Shown one piece after another: positions 20,566-31,426 of a DNA stretch of 64,000 nucleotides; within the stretch, counting starts at the first letter, position 1; every line of letters begins with the position of its first letter. Both the position numbers and the translations under genes were made by a program. The notes under the pieces were generated by a model. That model searched no databases, had not been told where the DNA came from, and saw only the letters and a list, made by a program, of their open reading frames with translations. This stretch comes from Dactylorhiza incarnata (taxonomy: Eukaryota; Streptophyta; Magnoliopsida; Asparagales; Orchidaceae). The stretch spans positions 7,893,001 to 7,957,000 of the forward strand of contig JAWHQI010000028.1 of the NCBI GenBank assembly GCA_033032865.1, written 5' to 3'.

Positions 20566-22317
20566 TTGGCTTGCGTCCAGGACAATGTGGACGTCTTCGC
20601 ATGGAGCGCTGCAGAGATGCCGGGGATCGATGCGGATGTGGCCTGTCATCGCCTCAACCTCGACCCCGGCGCTCGCCCCATCCGCCAAAAGAGGAGGTCC
20701 ACGACAGACAAGCTGGAGGTGTCCATCCGGGAGGAGGTGAACAAGCTCCTCAAAGCTGGCTTTGTATCGGAGATCCAGTATCCGGGCTGGGTCTCCAATG
20801 TCGTGATGGTAACAAATGGGGAGGGTAAGTGGAGAATGTGTGTGGATTTTTCTTTGCTTAATAAATCGTGCCCCAAGGACTGTTATCCCTTGCCTAGAAT
20901 CGACGCGCTGGTTGACTCAGCCGTCGGTTTTTCTGTGATGTCTTTTTTAGATGCTTTTTCAGGTTATCATCAGATCCGCATACACCCTCCCGACATTAAA
21001 GATGTGTCCTTCATCACCGGGGATGGGTGCTATTGTTACAAAATGAGGTCGTTCGGTTTGAAGAACGCAGGGGCCACATATCAGCGTATGATGTATAGAG
21101 TGTTTCGCGAGCAGAAGGGAAGGAACTTGGAGGTCTTTGTGGATGACCTAATGATCAAGAGCCGAAATCTCGAGTCCCATCTCATGGACCTCGAAGAGAC
21201 TTTTAAAACCTTGAGAAGGTTTAAAATGAGGCTTAACCCCTTTAAGTGTGTCTTCGGGGCCAGTCGAGGGAAGTTCTTGGGTCATTTGCTCACCCCTCTT
21301 GGAGTGGAGCCTAACCCAGACAAGGTAAAGGCGATCCTTGAGTTGAGATCTCCACGGAGTGCGAAAGAGGTCCAGCGTCTGACAGGGAAGTTAGCCGGGC
21401 TGAGCAGGTTACTTTCCAAGGCAGGAGAAAAATGTTCTTCCTTCTTCAAGGTATTAAGGGGTAACCAAAAATTCGAATGGACCCCCGAGTGCGAAAGGGC
21501 TTTTCAAGCGCTAAAGGAACAACTGACGCAGGCCCCACTATTACAAGGGCCGAGACAAGGAGAAGACCTATACCTGTACTTGGGGGTAGGGTCGGAAGCG
21601 GTTAGCTCAGTGTTGGTTCGAGAGGAGGGGAAGAAACAACTCCCCATCTACTACGTCAGCAGGGTACTCAAGAAGGCCGAACTCAGATATCCTATCCTTA
21701 AAAAGTTAGCGTTTGCCTTGGTGGTGTCGGCTAGGCGGCTCAGACCTTACTTTCAGGCACACTCAATCAAAGTGGTGACTGACCACCCCCTTCGTGGCAT
21801 CATGGAAGGGGTGGAGCACTCCGGGAGGTTGGCGAAGTGGGCGGTAGAATTGAGCGAGTTCAATGTCTCCTACGTGCCCAGGGTATCCATAAAGGTACAG
21901 GCGGTGGCGGATTTCATGGCCGACTACATGACCGAGTTAGAGGAATCTAAAGTACCGCACCCGGTGGCTTGGAAGATGCTGGTCGATGGTGCGTCGGGAA
22001 AGCATTCCTTCGGAGGAGGGGTGGTGTTGGTGAGTCCCCAAGGAACCAGGATAGAGCAAGCGATAAGCATCCATTTGCCCCTCACTAATAACCAAGTCGA
22101 GTATGAGGCCGTGGTAGCAGGCCTCCGCTTGGCACAAGAATTGGTGGTGCAGGACGTGGAGGTCTCGACGGACTCCATGGTGGTGGCGTGCCAAATCAGG
22201 GGGGAATTCGAGGTCAAAGAACCAACTCTCCAACGGTACCTAGAGAAGGTTAAAGGGATAGTGGGACAGTTTCGCACCTTCTCCATCAAGCACATCCCAA
22301 GAGGGGAGAGTACCTAG
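20566..22317 (+). pseudogene. Tat-C reverse transcriptase, RNase H and archaeal-like RNase H
   Basis: A 583-codon open stretch. RT: WRMCVDFSLLNKSCPKD (about 20830), DAFSGYHQIRI and the catalytic FVDDLMIKS (about 21140) are intact. The first RNase H follows RT (LYLYLGVGSEAVSSVLV, YYVSRVLKKAELRYP, VVTDHPL). The second, archaeal-like RNase H spans about 21970-22310 (LVDGASGKHSFGGGVVLV, EYEAVVAGLRLA, STDSMVVA) and marks the Tat lineage. The frame ends at a TAG (22315-22317) within the sequence that continues in Tat-B, so it is a nonsense change. RT itself looks catalytically complete. Confidence 0.92.
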
Positions 22318-23664
22318 GCGGACCTCCTAGCCAAGTTTGGTCCCCGGGCCGGGGGAATAGTGTCGGAGCTTTTCCGACCCTCCATTAAGGAGGGGGAGAT
22401 GATGGAGGTGGACCAGCTGGTGTCGTGGATGGATCCCTTCATCACCTACTTAACAATGGGGGAGTTCCCCAAGGAAGAGGTAGACAAGCGGCGACTCAGG
22501 TATAAATCGGTATATTACTCCTTGCATGCAGGGTCGCTATATCGAAAGACTCTCTCGGGGCTCCTAGCCCGTTGTGTCTCGGAGGAGGAAGCCCCAAAGG
22601 TCCTGGAGGAGATCCACTCGGGGGAGTGCGGCAGTCACTCGGGGGGCAGGACCCTGGAAGGGAGAGTACTAAGGCAAGGCTATTTTTGGCCCACCCTCAG
22701 CAAAGATGCGGCAGAGTTTTCTAAAAAGTGCTCCAAGTGCCAACTCTACGCCCCCCTCCAGCTCCTTCCCGCTCAGAGGCTCCGGACGATTACAGCCCCC
22801 TGGCCATTTGCGATATGGGGTTTGGATTTGGTGGGGCCTTTCCCTCAGGCGAGCGACCAAAGAAAGTTACTACTGGTGATGGTGGATTATTTCTCTAAGT
22901 GGACCGAGGTGAAGGCCCTCGCTAAGGTAACATCCCAGGTAGTGAGAAATTTTGTTTGGGGTGAAATAATTTGCAGGCATGGGCTCCCTCTGGCCATAGT
23001 CACGGACAACGGGCCATAGTTCGCGAGCAACGAATTCGTTAGCTTCTGCACCCAACTCAGCATAGACCTCCATTTCGCATCAGTCCACCACCCCCGGAGC
23101 AATGGACAGGTGGAGGCAGTAAATAAAATCATTGTGAACCTATTGAAAAAGAAGGTGGAAAACCTTAGGGGAAGCTGGGTGGAACAATTTCCTTCGGTCC
23201 TCTGGGCCCTAAGGACCACCCCAAACACAGCTACCGGAGAGACTCCTTTCAAGCTCTCCCACGGATCAGAGGTCGTCCTCCCAGTCGAGTTTGAGGTAAA
23301 GTCACCAAGGGTGATCAGCGCGGGGGAAGGAGATGAGGAATGGCGAACGGACAATGAAGAGGGGCAGAGATTATCTTTGGATCTAGTGGAAGAGCTCAGG
23401 GACCTGGCCACTGTTCGGCAGGAGGAGATCAAACGACGGATGGCCCGATACTTTGACAAACACATTCGGGCGAAACGCTTCTAGAAAGGGGACTTGGTCT
23501 TGAAGAAGGTTGCTGCAGCGGGTAGAGGGGTCGCGGTCGGAAAACTTAACCCTTACTGGGAGGGGCCATATATTGTAAGTGAAGTGCTCAAGTTGGGAGG
23601 GTACCACCTCCAGGATGTGGAAGGGATACCCCTTGACCGTGCCAGGAGTGGGGATGACTTAAAA
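22318..23664 (+). pseudogene. Tat-C integrase
   Basis: The zinc-binding HHCC region runs about 22610-22745 (HSGECGSH, CSKCQLY). The core has GLDLVGPFP (first Asp), VTDNGP (second Asp) and SNGQVEAVNK (Glu, about 23100), so the DDE triad is retained. TAG codons stand at 23017-23019 directly after TDNGP and at 23482-23484 (both probably former CAG or CAA). The C-terminal domain (LNPYWEGPYIVSEVL) ends near 23664. There is no chromodomain, as expected for Tat. Confidence 0.9.
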
Positions 23665-23750
23665 TGATTTTATCCTTAAAAAGATTTCCTACTATAAACC
23701 CTTTATTGATTTGTCTATTGCATACTGATAGTAGCTAGTCATGCTAATAG

Positions 23751-25315
23751 ATGTGTAAGTCCCTGGTGCTGGATTGCCCCGGATGATCCCGCTGCCGGGC
23801 TCTCACTAGCTGGTGGGTAAGGTTGATCTCGCAGAGAGGCTGGCGAGATGTGCAAGTCCCTGATGCTGGATTGCCCCGGATGATCCTGCTGCTGAGCTCT
23901 CATTACCCGGTGGGTCAGGTTGATCTCGCGGAGAGGCTGGCGAGATGTGCAAGTCCCTGATGTTGGATTGCCCCAGATGATCCCGCTGCCGGGCTCTCAC
24001 TAGCCGGTGGGTCAGGTTGATCTCGCGGAGAGGCTGAATAGATGTGTAAGTCCCTGGTGCTGGATTGCCCCGGATGATCCCGCTGCCGGGCTCTCACTAG
24101 TCGGTGGGTCAGGTTGATCTCGCTGAGAGGCTGGCGAGATGTGCAAGTCCCTGATGCTGGATTGCCCCGGATGATCCCACTGCCGGGCTCTCACTAGCTG
24201 GTGGGTCAGGTTGATCTCGCGGAGAGGCTGGCGAGATGTGCAAGTCCCTGATGCTGGATTTCCCCGGATGATCCCGCTGCCGGGCTCTCACTAGCCGGTG
24301 GGTCAGGTTGATCTCGCGGAGAGGCTGGCGAGATGTGCAAGTCCCTGATGCTGGATTGCTCCGGATGATCCCGCTGCCGGGCTATCACTAGCCGGTGGGT
24401 CACGTTGATCTCGCGGAGAGGCTGGCGAGATGTGCAAGTCCCTGATGCTGGATTGCCCCGAATGATCCCGCTGCCGGGCTCTCACTAGCCGGTGGGTCAG
24501 GTTGATCTCGCGGAGAGGCTGGATAGATGTGTAAGTCCCTGGTGCTGGATTTCCCTGGATGATCCCGCTGCTGGCTCTCACTAGCTGGTGGGTCAGGTTG
24601 ATCTCGCGGAGAGGCTAGCGAGATGTGCAAGTCCCTGATGCTGGATTGCCCCGGATGATCCCGCTGCCGGGCTCTCACTAGTCGGTGGATCAGGTTGATC
24701 TCTTGGAGAGGCTGGCGAGATGTGCAAGTCCCTGATGCTGGATTGCCCTGGATGATCCCGCTGTCGGGCTCTCACTAGCCGTTGGGTCAGGTTGATCTCA
24801 TGGAGAGGCTGGATAGATGTGTAAGTCCCTGGTGCTGGATTGCCCCGGATGATCGCGCTGCCGGGCTCTCACTAGCCGGTGGGTCAGGTTGATCTCGCGG
24901 AGAGGCTGGCGAGATGTGCAAGTCCTTGATGCTGGATTTCCCCGGATGATCCTGCTGCCGGGCTCTCACTAGCCGGTGGGTCAGGTTGATCTCGCGGAGA
25001 GGCTGGTGAGATGTGCAAGTCCCTGATGCTGGATTTCCCCGGATGACCCCGCTGCCGGGATCTCACTAGCCGGTGGGTCAGGTTGATCTCGCGGAGAGGC
25101 TGGCGAGATGTGCAAGTCCCTGATGCTGGATTGCCCCGGATGATCCCGCTACCGGGCTCTCACTAGCCGGTGGGTCAGGTTGATCTCGCGGAGAGGCTGG
25201 CGAGGTGTGCAAGTCCCTGGTGCTGGATTGCCCCAGATGATCCCGCTGCTGGGCTCTCACTAGCCGGTGTGTCAGGTTGATCTTGCGGAGAGGCTGGCGA
25301 GATGTGCAAGTCCTT
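23751..25315 (+). repeat. 97-bp tandem array in the Tat-C 3' region, 16 copies plus a partial one
   Basis: The anchor ATGTG-AAGTCC recurs at 23751, 23848, 23945, 24042, 24139, 24236, 24333, 24430, 24527, 24623, 24720, 24817, 24914, 25011, 25108, 25205 and 25302. The spacing is 97 bp except one of 96. Monomers share GGTTGATCTCGCGGAGAGGC and GCCGGGCTCTCACTAG. The length is not a multiple of three and no frame runs through, so it is not coding. Tandem arrays in the 3' region of Tat/Ogre elements are a known source of plant satellites. Confidence 0.96.
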
Positions 25316-25842
25316 GGAGATGACTGGAATGACGTATTTTTCTAGCAAATCCTTAGTATCGACCAGGTTGATCTCACGGAGAACCTTATATTCCTGTTCT
25401 CGGCGGCTAGTGCTCGGCAAAATGCGAGCCAACCCGTAAGGGTAGGCAAATACCCGTTGACTGATGCGAAGGCCCCCGCTTGAGGACCATTTGTAAGAGG
25501 AGATATAGAAAAGAGGATTGGCCCTCGCAAGGTCGAGATGGAGAGACGATCCTAGAAAATCTATGGCCCAAAGGTGGAGGATAAAGGTACAAAGCGAAAG
25601 TACTTATCCTATACAGAAGCTATCCAAAGGTATCATTCGCGAGAATAAGTGTCACGAGAACTCTAGAAAATGTGCGAGAACAAGATATAAAGACGAGAAA
25701 AGAAAACATCACAAAATAAAATTGCGAGCACAATAAATGGAGCCAGTGGACCACATAATAAAGATATTCCTCGTTCATTTACATCATGCGGCGATCTCGA
25801 CAGCCCAAAATAGGTTACAAATATAAAACCAAAGCAAAGAGG
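25316..25842. other. spacer between the 97-bp array and the antisense gene
   Basis: No coding region or repeat is recognised. It probably holds the 3' end of the antisense transcript from 27799. On the minus strand an AATAAA-like signal could lie in the AT-rich part at about 25700-25780, but none is assigned. Confidence 0.4.
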
Positions 25843-27799
25843 TCAATCTTCGCAGTCGCTCGCCGACCCCTCGTCCTCATCGCTTCCCTCGACCGGCGGA
25901 AGAGGAATGAAGAGCTCGGGGACGATGTCCTCAAGACTCATGGCGGCCGCCTCAGTAGTTAACATGCCGGACTTTTGCATCAGTTGAAATATGTATAGCG
26001 ACGATTCGGAGGCCTCCTGTAGGATCTCCTCGTCTCTCGCTCGCTTTTATTCCTTTAGTCGATGAGGAGAGGGAGGAACAACCACTCGAACCAAATCCTT
26101 GTTAAGGGCCTTCAATCCTGCAATCTCACCCTCCAGGTCCCGAATTCGAGCGTCCGCCCTCTCGGCGGTCTCAGCATCCTGCACATATGAAAGAAATGAG
26201 AGATGAACTCGACGAAGAAATGTGGTTGCGCGATGCGAAGACTCACCACATCGCCCTCAGAAGACCGCAGTTGGTCCTTCAGCTGAGCATTCTCGGCAAG
26301 AACGCCCCGGTAGGCAGTGGCGAGCCCAACATTCTGGCGCTCCAGCTGTAGGCACCGCCTCCTGGTCATGTGAGCGAGCTCGAGGGAGCGCATCTGCGAC
26401 CTCGCGCTCTCATAGGCGAGGGTCCTCGCCGGCTCGTCCTTGTATGCTCCCGCATCCTCGCGGCCATACAAGCCAAAGGAAAGGGAGAAGGCGTGACCGC
26501 TGACGGTGGACTTCTCCACCAAGGAGGGGAGGATGGTGGAGACCTCGGCCTTGTTGTCCTCCGGCCTCCAGCACAGCAGGAGCTCACCCGAGTCATCGGG
26601 ATGCCTCTGACCCAGGCCGAAGTTAAAGTGATTGACAGGGATTGGCGGGTCGGAGGTCTTTATGACCTCCTCGCTTTGCTCGTCGGCCTCCTGCCCATCT
26701 GATAGAATGGTGAGGTCGACCTTGTCGAACTCTGGCTCGGCATGGCCCTTCCCTTTCTCGGAGGGGTGCGAGCCCTGACTCTTCCTCTGCTTCTTCTTCG
26801 GGGGAGATTTAGAAGGTTGGTCGTGGCTGCTGGAGGCCTCGGGCCTCTTGCGAGAGGACTTCGGAGCAGGGGTGACGGTCTCGCGGCAGGCCTCGGCACC
26901 CATGGTCGCGATATTGAAGGCGGAGGAGGGTTTTCTGCTGCTCAAGTAGGGGGGGTTGAATGGTAGATCTCGCCGCCCTGAAAGGTTAGATGATTAATTT
27001 TTGGATAGGGTCACAAAAGTGGAAAGTAGCGAGCGAGACTGTTACCTTCCCCAGGAGGAACTGGAAGCAGCGAGTCGACGTTGCGGCGGAGATGGGCCAC
27101 CTCGAAGTTCTTCTTGCAGAAGAGCTGGTATAAGGTGGCGTCATGGCCACCGAGGGTCGGTGGCTTGTAGGTGGTCTCGCAGTACTGGATCAGCGAGAAC
27201 GGAATGTTGTCGAAGTTCCCCTTCACTAAAAGGAACTTCTGGGCCCAGTTATGGGCCTTGTTCACGGTCTCGACGACCTTGAGACCCGACCCCACGAAGT
27301 AGGCGGTGCCGTCCTTGTAGGCTCGGAAGGAGAACAGCTTCCGGAACACCGGCAAGCTGAATTCAATGCGCTCCTCGCGCATGTAGCAGGCGAAGGCGAC
27401 GATGACCGCGACGGTGTTGGGGGTAAGTTGGCCGAGGACCACGCCATAATGCTTGAGTACCTGTCGAGCAAGGCTGGGAAAGGTTAGTTGACTGCGGGCG
27501 AGAGATTAACCGGCGAAGAGAAAATAGTTGAGGCAAGGAGGTACCTGGCGGACCTCCGGCCACAGAGGCAGCCACAGGCCGACCGCGAAGTGGGCCGTGG
27601 GGAGGGCTAGCTCGTCGGGGTAGCGAGTGTTGATCGTGTCGTCCTCGCCAGGACAACGCGGTATGAACCCGGCAGGGACGAAGGCGGAGATTGCTTTGAG
27701 ATACTCCTCCTTGGTCAGGTTATGGTGGTAGAAGGTGTGGTCAGCAAAAGCCCAGGCCCATTTCCGGCGACCCTCCGCCTCGGCAGCTTCGGCAACCAT
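25843..27799 (-). pseudogene. antisense spliced gene 1 of Tat-C (putative 'gypsy type transposon' domain, coiled coil)
   Basis: Minus strand, opposite to gag-pol. Four exons are read: 27799-27545, 27460-27046, 26977-26247 and 26178-25843. The three introns of 84, 68 and 68 bp start with GT and end with AG. The exons add up to 579 codons in one frame, broken only by a TAA at 26049-26047 (codon 511). Joining exons 1 and 2 gives WPEVRQ-VLKHYGVVLGQLTPN. This resembles the plant 'putative gypsy type transposon' (Transposase_28) family, where a PF-REVL-..-G-APGQLTPN pattern is typical. Exon 3 has a Lys/Arg-rich stretch (SKSPPKKKQRKS, a possible nuclear signal) and then a coiled coil that continues in exon 4. 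The function is unknown. A TATA box lies at 27927-27920. Confidence 0.75.
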
Positions 27800-27919
27800 C
27801 CTTGGAGAGACCTGCAGAGTAGACGAAAGTGCGGGAAGGGGAAAGAAGCGAGAGCTCCCGAGCAGAGAAGGAAGAAGGTTGGCGATAAATGCGGTATGTG
27901 GCTCGTAGTTATGAGACCC

Positions 27920-27927
27920 TATTTATA
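27920..27927 (-). promoter_or_regulatory. TATA box for antisense gene 1
   Basis: On the minus strand the sequence reads TCCTATAAATAGGG, about 120 bp before the ATG at 27799. This places a start site near 27890 and leaves a 5' untranslated region of about 90 nt. Confidence 0.6.
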
Positions 27928-28262
27928 GGAAAATAAAAAAGGCGGGAAGAAGTCTAAGCTATGCGGGGTGCGAGTAGTCAGGCTGTCACATCAGTATCAC
28001 TGGTGAGAGTGAATGTTACTCCGCGAAATTGCGAGCGAGCGAGAATGACATGCGAGGTTAGTGCCAACAAATTTTCGGCAGAGCATCAGACATTCAATAA
28101 GATAATAGCATTCCCAAGCAAGGAGCGAGCGAGAATCAATAAATAAAGTCAATCGTCGCTCGACTAGCAAGAGTTCATAGCGAGTAAAAGTATGCGAACA
28201 CAATTGTCCGCCCTAAGAAATAATAATACAAAATGTTTTTGAAAGAAAGCAGGATCGCGAGG

Positions 28263-29422
28263 CTAATGTGGGAGCCATTTCCACCTGCCACCCCCTCGCG
28301 GTCCGGACCTCGGTGGCATTCTCGGATTGTAATATTCGAGGGCGGAGCGAGCTGCCCTATCCGACAAGAAGGCGTAGTCTTTCATCTGCGCGATGTACAC
28401 CTCTGGCGAGGAAGCCCCCTCAGCAGGTTCTCGGGGTATCGTGGCTTGGAGCCTCGTGCACTCGTCTCTCAGAGCAGCATTGTTGGCCTCGGTAGCCTCC
28501 CTATCCCGCATCGCTTGAAGATTGAGGTCCAGCAGCACTCGCAGTTGTTTCTGAAATAACTCAACGGTTCTCTGCTTCATCGCCTCGGGGTCTCACGGAT
28601 CTCCTAGGAAGTCTTCCAACTGCTTCGGGAGGGGGGACATCTCTTCATCCCCATAGTCAGAATCAGTGTGAGGAGATTCAGAGGTCCCTGCGAGGGACCA
28701 TAAGAAAGTTTAGCATCAATAGGAGGAGGATTGCAAACGTCACAAAGGAATAAGACCTTACTTGGAGGAAGCGAGAAGGGTCTGGCCGACCCTCAAAGAT
28801 GTGGCCGTAAAGAGGCAATAATGACTTACCCAGGCCAGGACGATAAGCCTTGTCGTTGACAGGAGGAATCTTTGGGGGTCGCGTGCCCCCAGAGTCATCG
28901 CTCATCAGAAGATTGAAGCCTGACACTTTTAGGGTGGTGTCGGGGATGACGGGGGACACGGGTCGCGAGCCCTGGCGGGTCGTTGTCTTCATGGGCGAAC
29001 CTGCGAAGGGGGAAAAGGAAGGTAAGTGGAAAACATGCAGGGAAGCTAGCGAGGGAGGTCGCGTACCGGTAGCCTTCTCAGCAGCGAGTACTGTGTTCGT
29101 TGGGGAAACATGTGGGGATTTACCTCTGTGCTCGTCACCACCCCGGTGAGGGTCGTTATCCTGTCGGCGGGCGAGACTTAGTAAAATGATTTTCACTGAT
29201 CCAACTATAGATATTTCATACCTTCTCGCCGGGCTGATTGACGGGGGAAGACTCCAGTATGACGGATTCATCCCCGGCTCGGCGGACCGCCTTCGCCTTT
29301 TTGGTTTTTGGCACCCGAGGGGGTGGCGGGCGCTTCATCCAAGCGGGGACTTTTGCCATGCAAGTCATCCCGCTGGCCTTGTTGGCCTTTAGCCGATCCT
29401 CGAAATCTTTGAACAGGGACAT
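28263..29422 (-). pseudogene. antisense spliced gene 2 of Tat-C (unknown, C-terminal coiled coil)
   Basis: Minus strand. Four exons are read: 29422-29222, 29160-29124, 29000-28830 and 28687-28263. Introns of 61, 123 and 142 bp have GT and AG ends. Together they give 278 codons in one frame with a single TGA at 28595-28593 (codon 168, probably a former CGA). The start MSLFKDFEDRLKANKAS leads into a basic Pro-rich region (MKRPPPPRVPKTKKAKAVRR), then a Ser/Pro-rich part, an acidic stretch, and a helical segment (EATEANNAALRDECTRLQ) near the end. No family is recognised. It lies upstream of antisense gene 1 on the same strand and has its own TATA box. Confidence 0.68.
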
Positions 29423-29496
29423 CAGCAACTGCTACAGTAAAGGGAGAGAAAAGGAGAGTAAAATAGCGGCGCTCGCCGCTGTGGAAGGAGGAGACG

Positions 29497-29504
29497 TATA
29501 TATA
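29497..29504 (-). promoter_or_regulatory. TATA box for antisense gene 2
   Basis: The minus strand reads GGGCTATATATACGTCTCC, about 75 bp before the ATG at 29422, giving a short 5' untranslated region of about 45 nt. It lies about 110 bp inside the 3' LTR boundary, in the element's internal region. Confidence 0.6.
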
Positions 29505-29604
29505 GCCCTCCGGTGGGCCCCACTAAAGATTCTTGACAGCTCACCACCAGGCTGGCAAATTCCGGGGGTTGGATGTTTCTTCGCGAGCCTAGGTAGCCTC
29601 GCGA

Positions 29605-29617
29605 AGAGCGGGGATTG
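29605..29617 (+). promoter_or_regulatory. polypurine tract of Tat-C
   Basis: AGAGCGGGGAT directly before the 3' LTR start TGTACAACC at 29618. It would prime plus-strand synthesis. Confidence 0.65.
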
Positions 29618-30369
29618 TGTACAACCCCAATATTCGCCAGGACGGGAGATCGACGGGAAAAGACCAAACGGTCAAGGTTCCCTCAAAGAGGGGAAGGCGA
29701 GACGGGCGCTTGCCGAAGGCATGCTGGTAGGAGGGCGAGATGAGTGCTCGCCGAGCACCCGCGAGATGACCTATACTCGGCGACATTGAGGTTTGCGAGG
29801 TCGGACCCCGGCATGCACCCTCTAAAAGGGGGACTCGCTGACTGGCAAGCGAGGTACGCGAGGAGGCCAGCTAGAGCTCTCGCGAGTACTGTCCTCGCAG
29901 GCCCTTTGCCCCTAGGCCCATGAGAGAAATTACCCTTTTACCCTCGTGGCCTACAAATAGCCCCTCCGAACAACGGAGATTGGCTATCAGCAGACCAAGT
30001 TTGGGGTGCGTATAGTAAAATTGAGAGGCGGAATCCTGCTATTTGCAGGCCAGATCAGAAAATCTATAAATAAGATCCAAAGGGCACCTTGGGAGAGCAG
30101 TTCTTCCTTCTGGAGCTTCTCTCTCCTTAGGCCTTCCTTGGTTAGCTTCCCTTTGAGCTCTCCAAGGTGCCCGGGCTTCAGCTTTTGGCTTGGGTGGGGA
30201 AGCGCTCTAAAGATCTTCCGGGTGTGTGGTGGGTCCTCCTAGCTGAGCCTAAGGATCAGTGTCCAATTCCGAGGCTTCGGTCTGTTCTCTCGTGAGATTA
30301 GTAAGTGTCAGTCGCCCCCAACTCGTTGGGGGCCCCGAACTCCACCGAGACCATTTATTGGTTTCAACA
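29618..30369 (+). repeat. 3' LTR of Tat-C
   Basis: 752 bp, TGTACAACCC to TTTCAACA, with TATAAATA at 30065-30072. It aligns with the 5' LTR throughout, with about two dozen differences and a few single-base indels by eye. Confidence 0.95.
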
Positions 30370-31376
30370 CTTGCCTCGTCCGACTCCCACTTGGGGCGGG
30401 TTGTCCTCGCTCAGTCCTAATGGTCTCTGCTTGATTCATATAGTCCTCGCTCTATGTATATTGATGACGATCAACCCTCGTTGTAGTTACCACTCAAAGG
30501 TTCTCATGTGCCATAACACGTGATGATTTGTCCACTCACTCACTCACTCACTCACGACTATGTAGCAGAACACTCGCTGGTGAAACTTGGTATACATATT
30601 AACTTGTTTTTCTAGTTCACATAAATCGTGCATAGAGTTTACCCAAAAGACCGCTATCAAAGTGATAACTCTCTCAGAATAGACGACTTCTCAAGTCTAG
30701 CCGTCTAGTTCCACCCTTGATTGTTTGTATACAAGTATCCCGACTCATCAGGGACAAGCCGGGCGGTCTAGTTAGACCAGACCGCCATCAGGAATTGATA
30801 GTAATCAGGGCTCAAGTCCAGAGAGCAAGTCGCGGTTTCAGATCACAGACCACACATACTGCCTCTCTTCTCAAGTCGTGATTTGTTCCAATCCAAGCTC
30901 AACATAGCCCCTGATTCAAGGCGCTAGACTGCGTGACTTCCCTTTTATTTCTCCTACTGTATCCCGTCACCCCCTGCCCGATTCTCATGTATCTGGGCAG
31001 GCGGTTATTTTAGCCCTACCCATTTGGGCAGGCCATTGAGCCTATAAATATGGGGGGAGCATTCCCAAAGGACAGGGACTCGTATCCAGGAGCTCGTTTA
31101 TAAGATCTGCGATCTCGAGTTTTGTGCTTTGCGGCTTGTTACCCGGTCTACTTCTATTGTGCTTTCCTTATAACTCACTGTAACCTATTTTCTTGAATCA
31201 AAGGAAAAGCCCGTCACAGGAGTGGCATTCGCTGTGACGGGCAAAGTCTGGTTTCGACCGCTGTCAGCGGTCTTGGTGATATATACTCTCTAAATCAATA
31301 GTAACCGACAACTCGTAGCCTCCTTTTTACCTCATTTCCTAGCATTGATCGTGGAGGTGCATTTTCGGCATCAACA
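30370..31376 (+). repeat. el3 LTR, second copy, right part (begins with the right CTTGC target duplication)
   Basis: Bases 30370-30374 are CTTGC, then CTCGTCCGACTCCCACTTGG continues exactly as in the first copy after 15395. A TATAAATA box lies at 31043-31050, and the LTR ends GCATCAACA at 31376. Together with 16656-17195 it rebuilds a ~1.54 kb LTR. Confidence 0.88.
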
Positions 31377-31426
31377 GAAAATATGCGACCTTCAGATACT
31401 AATTTGTTGGTGAATTCCTCGACAAA

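Larger units (their letters stand above)
17196..30369 (+). mobile_element. Tat-C: complete 13.2 kb Tat-lineage Ty3/gypsy element
   Basis: Two LTRs of 751 and 752 bp, a 5-bp CTTGC target duplication, primer site, gag, protease, RT, RNase H, archaeal-like RNase H, integrase, a 97-bp tandem array, two antisense genes and a polypurine tract are all present. By eye the LTRs differ at roughly two dozen positions (about 3%), so insertion is fairly recent in plant terms but not new. The polyprotein has several stops and shifts, so it is not autonomous. The length and the dual RNase H fit the Tat lineage. Confidence 0.95.

Noticed and set aside
23751..25315. CRISPR-like regular repeat array
   Set aside because: The 97-bp units are contiguous, with no unique spacers, and sit in a plant retrotransposon. 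It is a tandem array.
23806..25432. Chain of ~60-residue minus-strand open frames (RARQRDHPGQSSIRDLH type)
   Set aside because: They are translations of the 97-bp array. The period is not a multiple of three, so each copy is in another frame and stops.
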